This document shows, piece by piece, positions 44,929 through 55,515 of a stretch of 64,000 nucleotides of DNA (position 1 is the stretch's first letter; the number at the start of each line of letters is the position of its first letter). The notes beneath the pieces were generated by a model. That model searched no databases and was not told where the DNA came from. It was given only the letters and a program-made list of their open reading frames with translations. The DNA is from Acetobacterium wieringae (lineage in GTDB: Bacteria > Bacillota > Clostridia > Eubacteriales > Eubacteriaceae), in assembly GCF_001766835.1 (NCBI RefSeq), contig NZ_LKEU01000010.1:182125-246124 (forward strand), in the 5' to 3' direction. Both the position numbers and the translations under genes were made by a program.

Positions 44929-46851
44929 TTATTTTTTTAATTTAATCAGGTTGATCAACCCACCGGCCAACAGCATTTCTTTTTGGCGCTCTGAAACTTC
45001 CAGCAGCATTACATAGGTTAACCCTTTGGTTTTATTAATCAGGTTGGCCCGTCCTGATTTAACTGCCTCCAGAGCATTTTCAATGACCAGTTCGTCATTT
45101 AGTTCAATGGTATCATAATCGGCTTCGTTTTCAAATACCAGTGGCAGAATGCCGTTATTGATGAGATTGTTTTTATGAATCCGGGCAAAGGATTTAACTG
45201 CCACCCCTTTAATCCCCAAATAAACCGGTGCTAAAGCCGCATGCTCCCGGCTGGAACCCTGCCCATAGTTGGAGCCGCCAACTATAAAACCGCCGCCATT
45301 ATCCAGGGCTCGCTGTGGGAATTCGGCATCACAAGGGGCCAGACAATAGTTTGACAGATAGGGAATGTTGGAGCGATAGGGCAGTAATTTGGCATTGGAA
45401 GGCATGATATGATCCGTGGTGATATTATCTTCGACCACAATTAGGGCTTTTCCAGCAACCGTATTTTTAAGCGGCTGGGTGGCTGGGAAGGGTTTGATGT
45501 TTGGCCCTTTGATGACTTCCACATCAACACCTTCCGGTGCCGGTGCCATCACCATAGTATCGTTCAGTAAAAAGTGATCCGGCATCGCAATTTCCGGCAA
45601 ATCAATTTTTCCCAAAGGATTGGTCAGCACCCCTTCCAGGGCGGATATCGCTGCTGCTTCAGGGCTTAACAGGTAGACATCGGCAGAAGGCGTACCCGAG
45701 CGACCAAAGAAGTTCCGGTTGAAGGTTCGCAGCGACACAGCATTCGTCGATGGTGCCTGGCCCATCCCAATACAGGGTCCGCAGCCGCATTCCAGCACCC
45801 GGGCGCCAGCATTTAGCAGATCGGCCAAAGCGCCGTTTTCGGCCAACATGGTCAATACTTGTTTTGAGCCTGGCGCAATCACCAGCGAAACATTCTCAGC
45901 CACGGTTTTGCCTTTAACAATGGCAGCCACCTTCATCAAATCCAACCAGGATGAGTTGGTACAGCTGCCAATCGCCACCTGATTAACCGCCAAACCTTCA
46001 ATTTCCGAAATTTTAACCACCTTGTCGGGACTGTGCGGACAGGCAGTCAGTGGTTCTAAGGCATCCATATCAACCGTGACGACTTCATCATAGATGGCAT
46101 CGGCATCAGCGGATAGTTCAATATAATCCCCGCCACGGCCCTGAGCTTCTAAAAATACCCGGGTCATTTCATCGGATGGAAATACCGAGGTGGTTGCCCC
46201 CAATTCGGCGCCCATGTTGGTAATTGTGGCCCGTTCCGGTACGGTCAGGGTCTTTACCCCGTCTCCTGTGTATTCAAACACCTTATTGACCCCGCCTTTA
46301 ACGGTACATTGACGTAACACTTCCAGGATCACATCCTTGGAGGATACACCGGTGCGCAGCTTGCCGATTAATTCCACCTTAACCACTTTGGGCATGGTGA
46401 TATAATAAGGGTCGCCAGCCATGGCCACAGCCACATCCAGACCACCAGCCCCAATGGCCAGCATCCCGATGCCGCCACCGGTGGGCGTATGACTATCCGA
46501 TCCTAACAGCGTATCGCCCGGTACTCCAAAGCGTTCAATCTGAACCTGGTGGCAAATGCCGTTGCCCGGTTTTGAATAATAAACGCCATGTTTTTTGGCC
46601 ACGCTCTGAATATAGCGGTGATCATCCATGTTTTCCGGGCCTTCCTGGAGCATGTTGTGATCAATATAGGCCAAGGATTTTTTGGTTTTAACCCGGGGCA
46701 CCTCCATGGCTTCAAACTGCAAATAGGCCATGGTTCCGGTGGAGTCCTGGGTCAGGGTCTGGTCAATCCGAATTCCAATTTCTTCACCTTTGATCATTTC
46801 TCCCACTACAAGGTGCGCCGCAATAATCTTCTCTGTTAACGTTTTTCCCAT
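44929..46851 (-). CDS. acnA: Aconitate hydratase
   Basis: Converts citrate to isocitrate through an iron-sulfur cluster, 640 residues, the compact aconitase form of clostridia. Active-site and cluster motifs are GSDSHTPTGGG near 118, SCTNSS near 297 with its cluster Cys, CGCGPCIGMGQ near 360, and DHIMPSNAKLLPYRSN in domain 4. It stands as a single-gene unit ended by a terminator. In this acetogen-like organism it feeds 2-oxoglutarate and glutamate synthesis. A homoaconitase or isopropylmalate isomerase is excluded by size and single-chain form. Confidence 0.92.
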   Translation of the reverse strand: MGKTLTEKIIAAHLVVGEMIKGEEIGIRIDQTLTQDSTGTMAYLQFEAMEVPRVKTKKSLAYIDHNMLQEGPENMDDHRYIQSVAKKHGVYYSKPGNGICHQVQIERFGVPGDTLLGSDSHTPTGGGIGMLAIGAGGLDVAVAMAGDPYYITMPKVVKVELIGKLRTGVSSKDVILEVLRQCTVKGGVNKVFEYTGDGVKTLTVPERATITNMGAELGATTSVFPSDEMTRVFLEAQGRGGDYIELSADADAIYDEVVTVDMDALEPLTACPHSPDKVVKISEIEGLAVNQVAIGSCTNSSWLDLMKVAAIVKGKTVAENVSLVIAPGSKQVLTMLAENGALADLLNAGARVLECGCGPCIGMGQAPSTNAVSLRTFNRNFFGRSGTPSADVYLLSPEAAAISALEGVLTNPLGKIDLPEIAMPDHFLLNDTMVMAPAPEGVDVEVIKGPNIKPFPATQPLKNTVAGKALIVVEDNITTDHIMPSNAKLLPYRSNIPYLSNYCLAPCDAEFPQRALDNGGGFIVGGSNYGQGSSREHAALAPVYLGIKGVAVKSFARIHKNNLINNGILPLVFENEADYDTIELNDELVIENALEAVKSGRANLINKTKGLTYVMLLEVSERQKEMLLAGGLINLIKLKK

Positions 46852-46976
46852 TTAATTTACTATTTCCTTTCCATACTGCTATTTTCTGAATTTTTCGGTG
46901 TGATGTGCTTGTTCTAAACTATCGATTTTTATTATACCATCTTTTTTTCCAACTTTCCATTTTTTACTTTAGCGGT

Positions 46977-47005
46977 TTGACTTCAATTTAAATCGAAACT
47001 ATGTT
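46977..47005 (+). promoter_or_regulatory. Promoter of the tandem yihY genes
   Basis: TTGACT (46977-46982), 17 bases, TATGTT (47000-47005), about 50 bases before the start of the first gene. Confidence 0.65.
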
Positions 47006-47054
47006 ATACTGTGATTCAATCAATTCAAGTTTATAAGTGGATTTGGAGGAGCTC

Positions 47055-47900
47055 ATGACGTTTCTTAAATGCTTCAGCCGCTTTTTATTTGTCCAGGGAA
47101 GAAAGAATAATATTATCAACCTTTCGGCTCAGATGTCCTATCGAACCCTGTCGGCATTTGTTCCTTTTTTGATGTTGCTCTACAGTTTCATCAACTGGTT
47201 TTCCGCCAGTGTCAACGAAACCCTGATTTTTGCCTTTTCAAAAATACTACCGCAATCGATAATGAATTATGTTAATCTGGCCATGGAAAATGCCAACACC
47301 ATTTCGTTTTCATTGGGTACCAATCTGATCCTCGGATTTTTCATTTTATATGTTTCCGTTTCAGCCATGCATTCCCTGATCACTTCTTTAAACCGGATCT
47401 TTGGCCAAAAAGAAACCCGGGGCATTGTTGCGCTCTGGATCCAATCGATTCTATATCTGTTTTTATTTCTGTTGATTATCTTTTTTACGGTTTTTTTCTA
47501 TCTATTCGGTGAAAAACTGCTTTCATTTATTTTTAACGCTCTGAATTTATCGCAATTTTTTGCAGTTTTTATCATTCTCTTTACGTTGCTTTATCTGCTT
47601 ATTGTGCCGACCCTGATCTTTACACTGATTTATATGTATGCTCCCAAAAACCATCTTGGTTTTTGGGAAGCCCTGCCAGGCGGCGCTTTTGTCAGCATCA
47701 GCTGGTTTATCATTCTGTTTCTCTATGCCCTGTTTGCCGATACCGTCCTTGATTTCAACAGCTTTTTCATTAATTTACAAGGGCCCTTCTCATTGTTTTT
47801 TGTTGTCTATCTGATCTGTTTCAGCCTTACCTTAGGCGGCGTTGTGAATCTTTACGGAACAAAACCATCATTATTTTGTGAAACGGAGGCCGCCAAATGA
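47055..47900 (+). CDS. YihY/virulence factor BrkB family membrane protein, copy 1
   Basis: A membrane protein of about 281 residues with six predicted hydrophobic segments and the family signature LSAQMSYRTLSAFVPFLMLL near the start. YihY (formerly confused with RNase BN) has an unknown role. I take the ATG at 47055, which has GGAGG 6 bases upstream; a GTG at 47037 lacks a site. It is followed by a second copy with a 4-base overlap. Confidence 0.9.
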   Translation: MTFLKCFSRFLFVQGRKNNIINLSAQMSYRTLSAFVPFLMLLYSFINWFSASVNETLIFAFSKILPQSIMNYVNLAMENANTISFSLGTNLILGFFILYVSVSAMHSLITSLNRIFGQKETRGIVALWIQSILYLFLFLLIIFFTVFFYLFGEKLLSFIFNALNLSQFFAVFIILFTLLYLLIVPTLIFTLIYMYAPKNHLGFWEALPGGAFVSISWFIILFLYALFADTVLDFNSFFINLQGPFSLFFVVYLICFSLTLGGVVNLYGTKPSLFCETEAAK

Positions 47901-48751
47901 CCGAACGGATCATGAATTTAAAACTTGTGAAACTGATCAACTTTATCCGAGAGGATTTCGAAAAAACAGATTTTTCAGGAATCTGCACGCAAATGTCATT
48001 TTACCTGTTGTTGGCTTTTTTCCCCTTACTGCTTTTTCTGATTTCATTTATCGGAAATTTTATCAAACCCTTCGAAACCTATCTCTATGAAATTTTAGAA
48101 ACATTTTTGCCAGAACTTTCCTATGAATATGTAACCAGTTTACTAAACAGCCTGATCAGTCAGGTTTCCGATTCCCAGTACAGTCTGATTCTTCTGGCTT
48201 TCTTCTTTTCGTCCCTGGCCACCCGGGCAGTCATGATCGGTATCAATCAAACCTATGGCCGGGAAGAAACCCGAAGCCTTAGAGAAATCTGGCTCTATTC
48301 GTTTCTGTTTACGATTCTTTTCACGCTGGCTATTTTATTAATTGCAGTCGCCTATATTTTCAGTGCAGACTTCGGTGCTGTTATTTTTCAGAAAATTGGG
48401 TTATATACTTATTATTATCCGGTTCTGAGTTTTTTTGCGATTGCTTTTTCCTGGATCGTTTCAACCTTTATTTTTAATATGATCTATGTCATGGCCCCCG
48501 CACAACCCTTAAAGCTTAAAAGCGGTTTTCCCGGAGCCCTGTTTGCCACCCTGGGACTTAATATCGCTTTTCGTGTTTTTACCTTATTTATCAATCATTC
48601 CACCAAATATAGTACACTCTATGGCAGCCTGGGTGGACTCTTTGCCCTGATGGTGGCCATCTACTTTATTTGTGTCATTTTGAATCTGGGGGGGAAGATC
48701 AATCTGTACTGGTCGTTATATCAAAACGATGAATTGCCATTCCCTTTTTAG
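47897..48751 (+). CDS. YihY/virulence factor BrkB family membrane protein, copy 2
   Basis: A 284-residue paralogue of the preceding gene, overlapping it by 4 bases (ATGA). The core GICTQMSFYLLLAFFPLLLFLI and the charged GREETRSLREIWLYS turn repeat the pattern of copy 1 (QKETRGIVALWIQS). Two diverged copies in one operon suggest that the products act together, perhaps as a heteromer, but no function is known. Confidence 0.9.
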   Translation: MTERIMNLKLVKLINFIREDFEKTDFSGICTQMSFYLLLAFFPLLLFLISFIGNFIKPFETYLYEILETFLPELSYEYVTSLLNSLISQVSDSQYSLILLAFFFSSLATRAVMIGINQTYGREETRSLREIWLYSFLFTILFTLAILLIAVAYIFSADFGAVIFQKIGLYTYYYPVLSFFAIAFSWIVSTFIFNMIYVMAPAQPLKLKSGFPGALFATLGLNIAFRVFTLFINHSTKYSTLYGSLGGLFALMVAIYFICVILNLGGKINLYWSLYQNDELPFPF

Positions 48752-48885
48752 CCACGACTTTAGGTTTAAGATTGTCAAAAATATTTTTTATTTAGAAAGA
48801 TGTCCGATCAATAACAGGACTTGTGATAAAATAACAGGTGTTTAATTCACCCGATTCCAACCACATATGAAAGGACACATCTACC

Positions 48886-50796
48886 ATGAAAAAAACCGAT
48901 GTCCATACAGATTTAGCCACTAACCGGCGTTTTCTCAGTTACCACTATTTTGGTGCCCACCTGAATGAAAAAGGGGTCACTTTTCGGGTTTGGGCCCCCT
49001 ATGCCCAGAGTGTTTCGGTTGTTGGAGATTTTAACCACTGGAACATCACCGATCATCCCATGAAACCTGTTTCTGGCGCCCATGGAATTTGGGAACTGTT
49101 TATTCCGGAGCTTTCGCAAGGTCTGCTTTATAAATATGCGGTTCGCCAAAAAGATGGTGAACTGGCCTATAAAGCCGATCCTTACGGGTTCTATAGTGAG
49201 GTTAAACCCAAAACCGCCTCCATTATCTGGGAACTTGATGGTTATATCTGGCAGGACGACGCCTGGTGCCAAAAAAGAAACCAAACCAATTGGCTCAAAA
49301 TGCCGGTCAATATTTACGAAGCCCATCTGGGTAGCTGGAAACGCAGTGATACCGGTGACTATCTGACCTACCATGAGCTGGCTGACCAGTTGGTTCCCTA
49401 TCTGACCGAAATGCATTATACCCATATCGAGTTGATGCCGATTATGGAACATCCCTTTGACGGTTCATGGGGTTATCAACTGACCGGTTATTATGCTGCT
49501 ACCAGCCGCTATGGCGATCCCCAGGGCCTGATGCACTTCATTGATTGTTGTCACCAGGCTGGCATCGGGGTCATTCTGGATTGGGTACCCGGTCACTTCT
49601 GCAAAGATGATCAGGGTTTGCGTCATTTTGACGGTACCTGCCAATACGAATTTTCCGAACACCAGCAATGGGGGACGATGGTCTTTGATTACGGTAAACC
49701 GGAAGTCATCGATTTTCTCATCTCCAATGCCTATTTCTGGTTTGACCGTTACCATGTCGATGGACTGCGCATCGATGGAGTGGCCAGCATGATTGAACTA
49801 AACCACGGACTTGATGGCGAACCTTACCGCAATGCTCAGGGTGGCACCGATCGTCTGGAAGCGCTGGCCTTCCTCCGGGAACTGAATACCATTATTTTTC
49901 GGGATTTTCCCTTTGCCATTATGTCAGCCGAAGATTCCACTGCCTATCCGATGGTCACCTGGCCGGTGGACAAGGGCGGCCTGGGCTTCAACTTGAAATG
50001 GGACATGGGCTGGATGCATGATACCCTGGATTATATGAAAACCGATCCAATGTTTCGGAATCGCTTCCATAATCTGTTGACCTTTTCGATGGCCTATGCC
50101 TTTAATGAGAACTTCATCCTGCCCCTTTCTCACGATGAAGTGGTTCACAGCAAACGAACCATCCTTGACAAAATGTTTGGGGATTACAATATGAAATTCG
50201 ACCAATTCCGCCTTCTCTTTGGGTATTTAATAACCCATCCAGGCAAAAAACTGTCGTTTATGGGGAACGAGTTTGCCCCCTTCCTGGAATGGCGGGTGGA
50301 TGAATCACTGGAATGGTTCCTCCTGGATTATCCCAAACACCGGGAAATTCACACCTACATGAAAGAACTCAATAAGTTTTATCGTAAAGAAAAAGCCCTC
50401 TGGACTGATGACCACAGCTGGGAAGGTTTTGAGTGGCTGGAACCCAACAACAGCGAACAAAGCATTCTTATTTTTAAACGAATGAGTGCCGAGGAAAAAG
50501 ATACGCTGATCACCATTATCAACTTCTGTCCACTAAGCTATACCGATTATCAAATTGGCGTTCCGGCTGACAGCAATTATCGGTTGGCCTTTAATTCCGA
50601 TGACACCACTTATGGTGGGACTGGTTTTAAAATGAAAAAAAGCATGAAAGCCCAGCCTGTCCCGCTTCATGGTCAGGATTATTCGGTTTCCATCAATATC
50701 CCGCCTTCCGCCATGGTTGTTTTAAAAGCGGTTGTCCCCCGGACAAGCACCAAAAACAAACCGGTACCGGATAAAAAAACAAAAATTAAAAAATAA
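48886..50796 (+). CDS. glgB: 1,4-alpha-glucan branching enzyme
   Basis: GH13 enzyme that makes alpha-1,6 branches in glycogen, 636 residues. N-terminal CBM48 (GVTFRVWAPYAQSVSVVGDFNHW), catalytic barrel with the nucleophile Asp in GLRIDGVASMI, acid Glu in SAEDST and the third Asp in SHDEVVHSK, then the C-terminal beta domain. First gene of the glycogen operon. A lysine-rich C-terminal tail (about 618-636) is extra to the family. Confidence 0.96.
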   Translation: MKKTDVHTDLATNRRFLSYHYFGAHLNEKGVTFRVWAPYAQSVSVVGDFNHWNITDHPMKPVSGAHGIWELFIPELSQGLLYKYAVRQKDGELAYKADPYGFYSEVKPKTASIIWELDGYIWQDDAWCQKRNQTNWLKMPVNIYEAHLGSWKRSDTGDYLTYHELADQLVPYLTEMHYTHIELMPIMEHPFDGSWGYQLTGYYAATSRYGDPQGLMHFIDCCHQAGIGVILDWVPGHFCKDDQGLRHFDGTCQYEFSEHQQWGTMVFDYGKPEVIDFLISNAYFWFDRYHVDGLRIDGVASMIELNHGLDGEPYRNAQGGTDRLEALAFLRELNTIIFRDFPFAIMSAEDSTAYPMVTWPVDKGGLGFNLKWDMGWMHDTLDYMKTDPMFRNRFHNLLTFSMAYAFNENFILPLSHDEVVHSKRTILDKMFGDYNMKFDQFRLLFGYLITHPGKKLSFMGNEFAPFLEWRVDESLEWFLLDYPKHREIHTYMKELNKFYRKEKALWTDDHSWEGFEWLEPNNSEQSILIFKRMSAEEKDTLITIINFCPLSYTDYQIGVPADSNYRLAFNSDDTTYGGTGFKMKKSMKAQPVPLHGQDYSVSINIPPSAMVVLKAVVPRTSTKNKPVPDKKTKIKK

Positions 50797-50823
50797 AGAC
50801 TCTCTTTGTCGAAAGGAACAACC

Positions 50824-53250
50824 ATGAATTCTTCAGAACGAGAAAAAATAAAAGCCGCTTATAAGGCCACCTTTACCAAGAAAATCGAAGAAGTTTCAGG
50901 AAATTGTCTGGCTGAAGCGTCCCTACTTAAACAATACCAGGCCCTGGCTGAAATGGTGATGGAAAGCATCACCTCCCAATGGGCAAAAACCAACACCCTC
51001 TATAACAAAAATGAATCCAAGCAAGTTTACTTTTTTTCCATCGAGTTTTTGATTGGACGGCTGATGAAGTCCTATCTCAGTAATTTAGGGGTGGAAGACC
51101 TGGTTCAGGAGTGCTCCGTGGAAATGGGGCTGGATTATGAAGCCATTCTTGCCCAGGAGTCTGACCCCGGGTTGGGCAATGGCGGTCTGGGACGATTAAT
51201 GGCCTGCTATCTGGATTCTTCTTCAGCCATGGGAATGCCCGCCCACGGTAATGGCATCCGTTATAAATACGGGCTGTTTGAACAACGCATTATCAATGGC
51301 GAACAGATTGAAGTGGCCGACAACTGGCTTAAAAACGGCTATCCTTTTGAAATCCGCAATCCGGATAAGTCGGTGATTGTTAAATACTACGGCCAGATTC
51401 ATTCCGAAAACATCAATGGCAATCTGACCTTTGTCCACGAAAACTACGAACCGATTATGGCCGTTCCCTATGATGTTCCGATCAAGGGCTACCGCAATGA
51501 AACCGTGAATTCGCTGCGACTGTGGAGTGCCGAGCCACTGGAAGCCTTTGATCTGCCCAGTTTTAATCAGGGCCATTTTTTAAACGCAGTTCGGCATAAG
51601 TCTGAAGCCGAAGCCATCAGCCAGATTCTTTATCCCAATGACAATGGCTTTGACGGCAAACTTTTGCGTCTCAAACAGGAATACTTTTTTGTCTGCGCCG
51701 GGATCAAGCGAATTGTTGTGGATTTCAAACGTTCCAACAATAATTCGATGGATGGTTTTAGCGACAAAATTTGTATTCACATTAATGATACCCACCCGGC
51801 GCTATGCGGCCCCGAACTGATGCGGGTACTAATGGATGAAGAGGGCTTAGGTTGGGATGACTCCTGGAAAATTACCGTCGCCGCATTGAGCTTCACCAAC
51901 CACACCGTATTACCGGAAGCCCTCGAAAAATGGCCGGTGGATATGATGAAGGATTTACTGCCGCGGATTTATATGATCATAGAAGAAATCAACCGCCGCT
52001 TTCTGATGGAACTGGATAACGAATTTCCCTACGATCTGGAGCGTAACCACAGCCTTTCCATTATTCGGGATAACTATGTTCATATGGCCAGTCTGGCGAT
52101 CGTATCGAGTCATTCGGTAAACGGTGTGGCCGCCCTGCACAGCAAAATCCTCCGGGAAGAAACCTTCAACGGTTATTACCAGGTCTTTCCCAACCGATTC
52201 TACTCGGTAACCAATGGCGTCTCACCCCGACGCTTTCTGATGAACAGCAATCCGGAACTGAAAACATTGATTACTGAATCGATTGGCTCAGCCTGGGAAC
52301 ATAACCTGTTCCATCTGAAGAAGCTGCTAAACAATATTAACGATCCGGTTTTTTATGAAAAGTTTGATGGCGTCAAATTGGCAAATAAGATCCGACTCGC
52401 CAATTACATGGCCAGCCACAACAATATTAACGTCGATCCCCACTCAATTTTTGACATTCAGGTTAAGCGGATTCATGAATATAAGCGACAATTGCTAAAC
52501 GCCCTCCATGTCCTCTATCTGTACAATCGACTCAAAGAAAATCCCAACCTGGAAATGGCCCCCCGAACCTTTATCTTTGCTGGCAAAGCGGCCCCCGGGT
52601 ATTACTATGCCAAAGAAGTGATTAAACTGATCACCGCCATTGCCGAGCTGGTCAATACCGATCCGACCCTCCATGACAAATTGAAGGTGGTGTTCCTGGC
52701 CAACTTTAATGTCTCCCTGGCCGAGATCATCTATCCGGCAGCCAATATTTCCGAACAGATTTCAACAGCTGGCAAAGAAGCCTCTGGAACCGGAAATATG
52801 AAATTTATGATGAATGGCGCCATCACTCTAGGGACGATGGATGGGGCCAATATCGAAATTCTTGAAGCCGTTGGCCCCAGTAATATTGTCACCTTTGGTC
52901 TATCTGCCGATGAGGTACATAACTATCAGAAGTACGGCGGTTATCGCTCCATCGATATCTTTGAACAGGATCCCCGGATTCAGCAGGTTCTTCACCAACT
53001 GATTGACGGCACCCTGGGACATGGACTCAGCTTCCAGGCCATCTATGATTCACTGCTGTTGTACAACGATGGCTACTTTGTTCTAAAAGATTTCAGTGCC
53101 TACGCCGATGCTCAGAATCAGGTCGATCATCTTTTCCGCAATCCGACCATTTGGACTAAAATGTCCATCAGTAACGTCGCTAATTCCGGGATTTTCTCAA
53201 GTGATCGTTCGATTGCCGACTATCAACGAGAAATCTGGAAAATCATTTAA
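50824..53250 (+). CDS. glgP: Glycogen/maltodextrin phosphorylase
   Basis: Releases glucose-1-phosphate from glycogen, 808 residues from the ATG at 50824 (AAAGGA upstream). The active-site LGNGGLGRLMACYLDS near 120, the catalytic histidine in FLNAVRHKSEA, HINDTHPALCGPELMR, and the pyridoxal-phosphate lysine in SGTGNMKFMMNG near 660 are complete. Follows glgB by 27 bases. A remnant of a second phosphorylase gene lies at 59887. Confidence 0.96.
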   Translation: MNSSEREKIKAAYKATFTKKIEEVSGNCLAEASLLKQYQALAEMVMESITSQWAKTNTLYNKNESKQVYFFSIEFLIGRLMKSYLSNLGVEDLVQECSVEMGLDYEAILAQESDPGLGNGGLGRLMACYLDSSSAMGMPAHGNGIRYKYGLFEQRIINGEQIEVADNWLKNGYPFEIRNPDKSVIVKYYGQIHSENINGNLTFVHENYEPIMAVPYDVPIKGYRNETVNSLRLWSAEPLEAFDLPSFNQGHFLNAVRHKSEAEAISQILYPNDNGFDGKLLRLKQEYFFVCAGIKRIVVDFKRSNNNSMDGFSDKICIHINDTHPALCGPELMRVLMDEEGLGWDDSWKITVAALSFTNHTVLPEALEKWPVDMMKDLLPRIYMIIEEINRRFLMELDNEFPYDLERNHSLSIIRDNYVHMASLAIVSSHSVNGVAALHSKILREETFNGYYQVFPNRFYSVTNGVSPRRFLMNSNPELKTLITESIGSAWEHNLFHLKKLLNNINDPVFYEKFDGVKLANKIRLANYMASHNNINVDPHSIFDIQVKRIHEYKRQLLNALHVLYLYNRLKENPNLEMAPRTFIFAGKAAPGYYYAKEVIKLITAIAELVNTDPTLHDKLKVVFLANFNVSLAEIIYPAANISEQISTAGKEASGTGNMKFMMNGAITLGTMDGANIEILEAVGPSNIVTFGLSADEVHNYQKYGGYRSIDIFEQDPRIQQVLHQLIDGTLGHGLSFQAIYDSLLLYNDGYFVLKDFSAYADAQNQVDHLFRNPTIWTKMSISNVANSGIFSSDRSIADYQREIWKII

Positions 53251-53262
53251 GGAGGTATCACT

Positions 53263-54387
53263 TTGAATACTGAATGTGTCGCTATGCTCCTGGCGGGAGG
53301 TCAGGGCAGCCGTCTCGGATCGCTGACTTTTAATAACGCCAAACCTGCTGTTTTATTCGGTGGAAAATATCGAATCATTGATTTTCCGCTTAGCAACTGT
53401 ATGAATTCGGATATCGATGTGGTCGGAGTGTTAACCCAGTACCGCCCCTATATCCTCAATAATTATATTGGTGATGGCTCAGCCTGGGCCCTGGATCAGG
53501 TTCAAGGTGGCGTCCACATCCTGCCCCCCTATATGGGTCAGAAAGGGGGCCGCTGGTATTCAGGAACCGCCGATGCCATTTATCAGAACCTGGATTTTAT
53601 CCACCGCTTCGATCCCGAATACGTGTTGATTCTGTCTGGTGATCATATTTACAAGATGGACTATTCCAAGATGCTGGCCTTTCACAAACAGAAAGAAGCC
53701 GACCTGACCATTGCCGTGATGGACGTCCCCTGGGAAGATGCTCACCGCTTTGGCATTGTCAACACCGATGAGGATCATTGCATCAAAGAATTTCAGGAAA
53801 AACCTGAACGCCCTAAAAGCAACAAAGCCTCCATGGGGATCTATATTTTTACCTGGAAAGAATTAAAAAAAGCGCTGCTTGACGATGCCGGAAACCGCGA
53901 ATCGGAACACGACTTTGGCCATAATGTGATTCCCATGCTCCACGAAAGTGGCAAACGAATTTTCGCCTACCCCTACTCTGGTTACTGGCGGGATGTGGGC
54001 ACCGTCCAAAGCTATTATGATGCCAATATGGATCTTTTGGATTGCGACTGCGATTTTGATCTCAGCGACCGTAATTTTCGAATTTTCTCCAACAACACCA
54101 GTCGCCATCCCCAATTTATTGGCCCCCAGGCCAAGATCAGCAACAGCCTGATCTGTGATGGCTGCATTATTTTTGGTAAAGTTGAGAACTCCATCTTGTC
54201 CCATGATGTGGTGATTCATAAAAAAACCAGCCTGAAAAATGTCATTGTGCATACCGGAGCGATCATTGAGGATGGTGCCATTTTAGAGAATTGTATCGTC
54301 GGGGCCCGGGCCAGAATTAAAGGCGATGCCCGCTATATTTCCGACCCCACCGAACCCGCTCCGGAAATACATGTCATCAATAACTGA
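53263..54387 (+). CDS. glgC: Glucose-1-phosphate adenylyltransferase, catalytic subunit
   Basis: Makes ADP-glucose, the substrate for glycogen synthase, 374 residues. The nucleotide loop [13 protein letters not shown], the catalytic region [13 protein letters not shown] and the C-terminal left-handed beta-helix (about 280-365) are intact. It starts with TTG at 53263, with GGAGG 8 bases upstream; no ATG in frame fits. It pairs with GlgD, encoded next. Confidence 0.96.
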   Translation: MNTECVAMLLAGGQGSRLGSLTFNNAKPAVLFGGKYRIIDFPLSNCMNSDIDVVGVLTQYRPYILNNYIGDGSAWALDQVQGGVHILPPYMGQKGGRWYSGTADAIYQNLDFIHRFDPEYVLILSGDHIYKMDYSKMLAFHKQKEADLTIAVMDVPWEDAHRFGIVNTDEDHCIKEFQEKPERPKSNKASMGIYIFTWKELKKALLDDAGNRESEHDFGHNVIPMLHESGKRIFAYPYSGYWRDVGTVQSYYDANMDLLDCDCDFDLSDRNFRIFSNNTSRHPQFIGPQAKISNSLICDGCIIFGKVENSILSHDVVIHKKTSLKNVIVHTGAIIEDGAILENCIVGARARIKGDARYISDPTEPAPEIHVINN

Positions 54388-54402
54388 AAGGATTGAGAAC
54401 AA

Positions 54403-55515
54403 ATGAAAAATGTTGCTGGACTTATCTTAAATGTCGATGGCGAGGATGACTCCCTAAAGGATTTTCTTTCCCATCGCAGCCTGAGCACCTTGCCTTTCGG
54501 CGGACGTTATCGCCTCATTGACTTTACCCTTTCCAATATGGTCAATTCTGGTTTATCCCATATCGGCGTCATCGGGTCTCATAAATACAGCTCCCTGGTC
54601 GATCATCTAGGGACTGGTAAAGAGTGGTCCCTGAGCCGAAAAACTCAGGATCTCTCAATCCTTTCGGGATCAAACAATTACCATATCGGACGGCTGATTA
54701 AGGTTAATCTCCGTAATCTTCAAAATAACCGGGGCTTTCTGGATGCCACTGGGGCCAAACATGTGCTGATTGCTACCCCCAATCTGGTCACTACCTTCGA
54801 TTTTCGAAATGCCTATGATATCCATTTAAAAAATGACAGTGACATCACCCTGATTTTTAAGAAAGATGATCCCCTTTATCATCTCAAGGATAACGACCTC
54901 TATCTGGAATTTGCCAAAAACCGGGTCAGCGGTCTCCATTTCAAACGGGAACATACCACCGGACATTTTTTTACAGAGATGTTTTTTATCAAAAAATCCA
55001 TTCTGATGGAATTACTGGATCTCAGTGAACGTACCGGTGACTGGGATTTGCTGGATATGATCAAATACAATATCGATACCCTCAGGGTTTTTGGCGCTCA
55101 GCATACCGGTTATATCAAACGGGTGAACTGCCTGGAGAACTATATGAAAACCAGTATGGATCTGCTGGAATATGAGATTATGCAGGAACTTTTCCTGGGC
55201 AAAAATTCCATCCATACCAAGATCAAAGATAACCATCCCACCCTCTATGAAGATCCCGCCCAGGTGTCCAATTCGATTGTCGGCAGCGGCTGCATCATTG
55301 AAGGAAACATTACTCACAGCATTATCTTCCGGGACACTAAAATGAATGTTGGTTCACATATCCAGAATAGTATCATCATGCAACGGTGTGATATCGGGCG
55401 AAATGTTAATCTGAATTATGTGGTCATGGACAAGGACACCAAAATCAGCGATCACACCACCTTAGTTGGCAAACCCCATGCTCCCATTGTTTTAAAGAAA
55501 GGCACGGTAATATAA
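54403..55515 (+). CDS. glgD: Glucose-1-phosphate adenylyltransferase, GlgD regulatory subunit
   Basis: Non-catalytic partner of GlgC, 370 residues. The N-terminal loop is altered (LILNVDGEDDSLKDFL in place of the GG-G-RL nucleotide loop), while FGGRYRLIDFTLSNMVNSG and the beta-helix C-terminus are kept. In Firmicutes GlgD raises the activity of GlgC and changes its allostery. Follows glgC by 15 bases and touches glgA. Confidence 0.95.
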   Translation: MKNVAGLILNVDGEDDSLKDFLSHRSLSTLPFGGRYRLIDFTLSNMVNSGLSHIGVIGSHKYSSLVDHLGTGKEWSLSRKTQDLSILSGSNNYHIGRLIKVNLRNLQNNRGFLDATGAKHVLIATPNLVTTFDFRNAYDIHLKNDSDITLIFKKDDPLYHLKDNDLYLEFAKNRVSGLHFKREHTTGHFFTEMFFIKKSILMELLDLSERTGDWDLLDMIKYNIDTLRVFGAQHTGYIKRVNCLENYMKTSMDLLEYEIMQELFLGKNSIHTKIKDNHPTLYEDPAQVSNSIVGSGCIIEGNITHSIIFRDTKMNVGSHIQNSIIMQRCDIGRNVNLNYVVMDKDTKISDHTTLVGKPHAPIVLKKGTVI

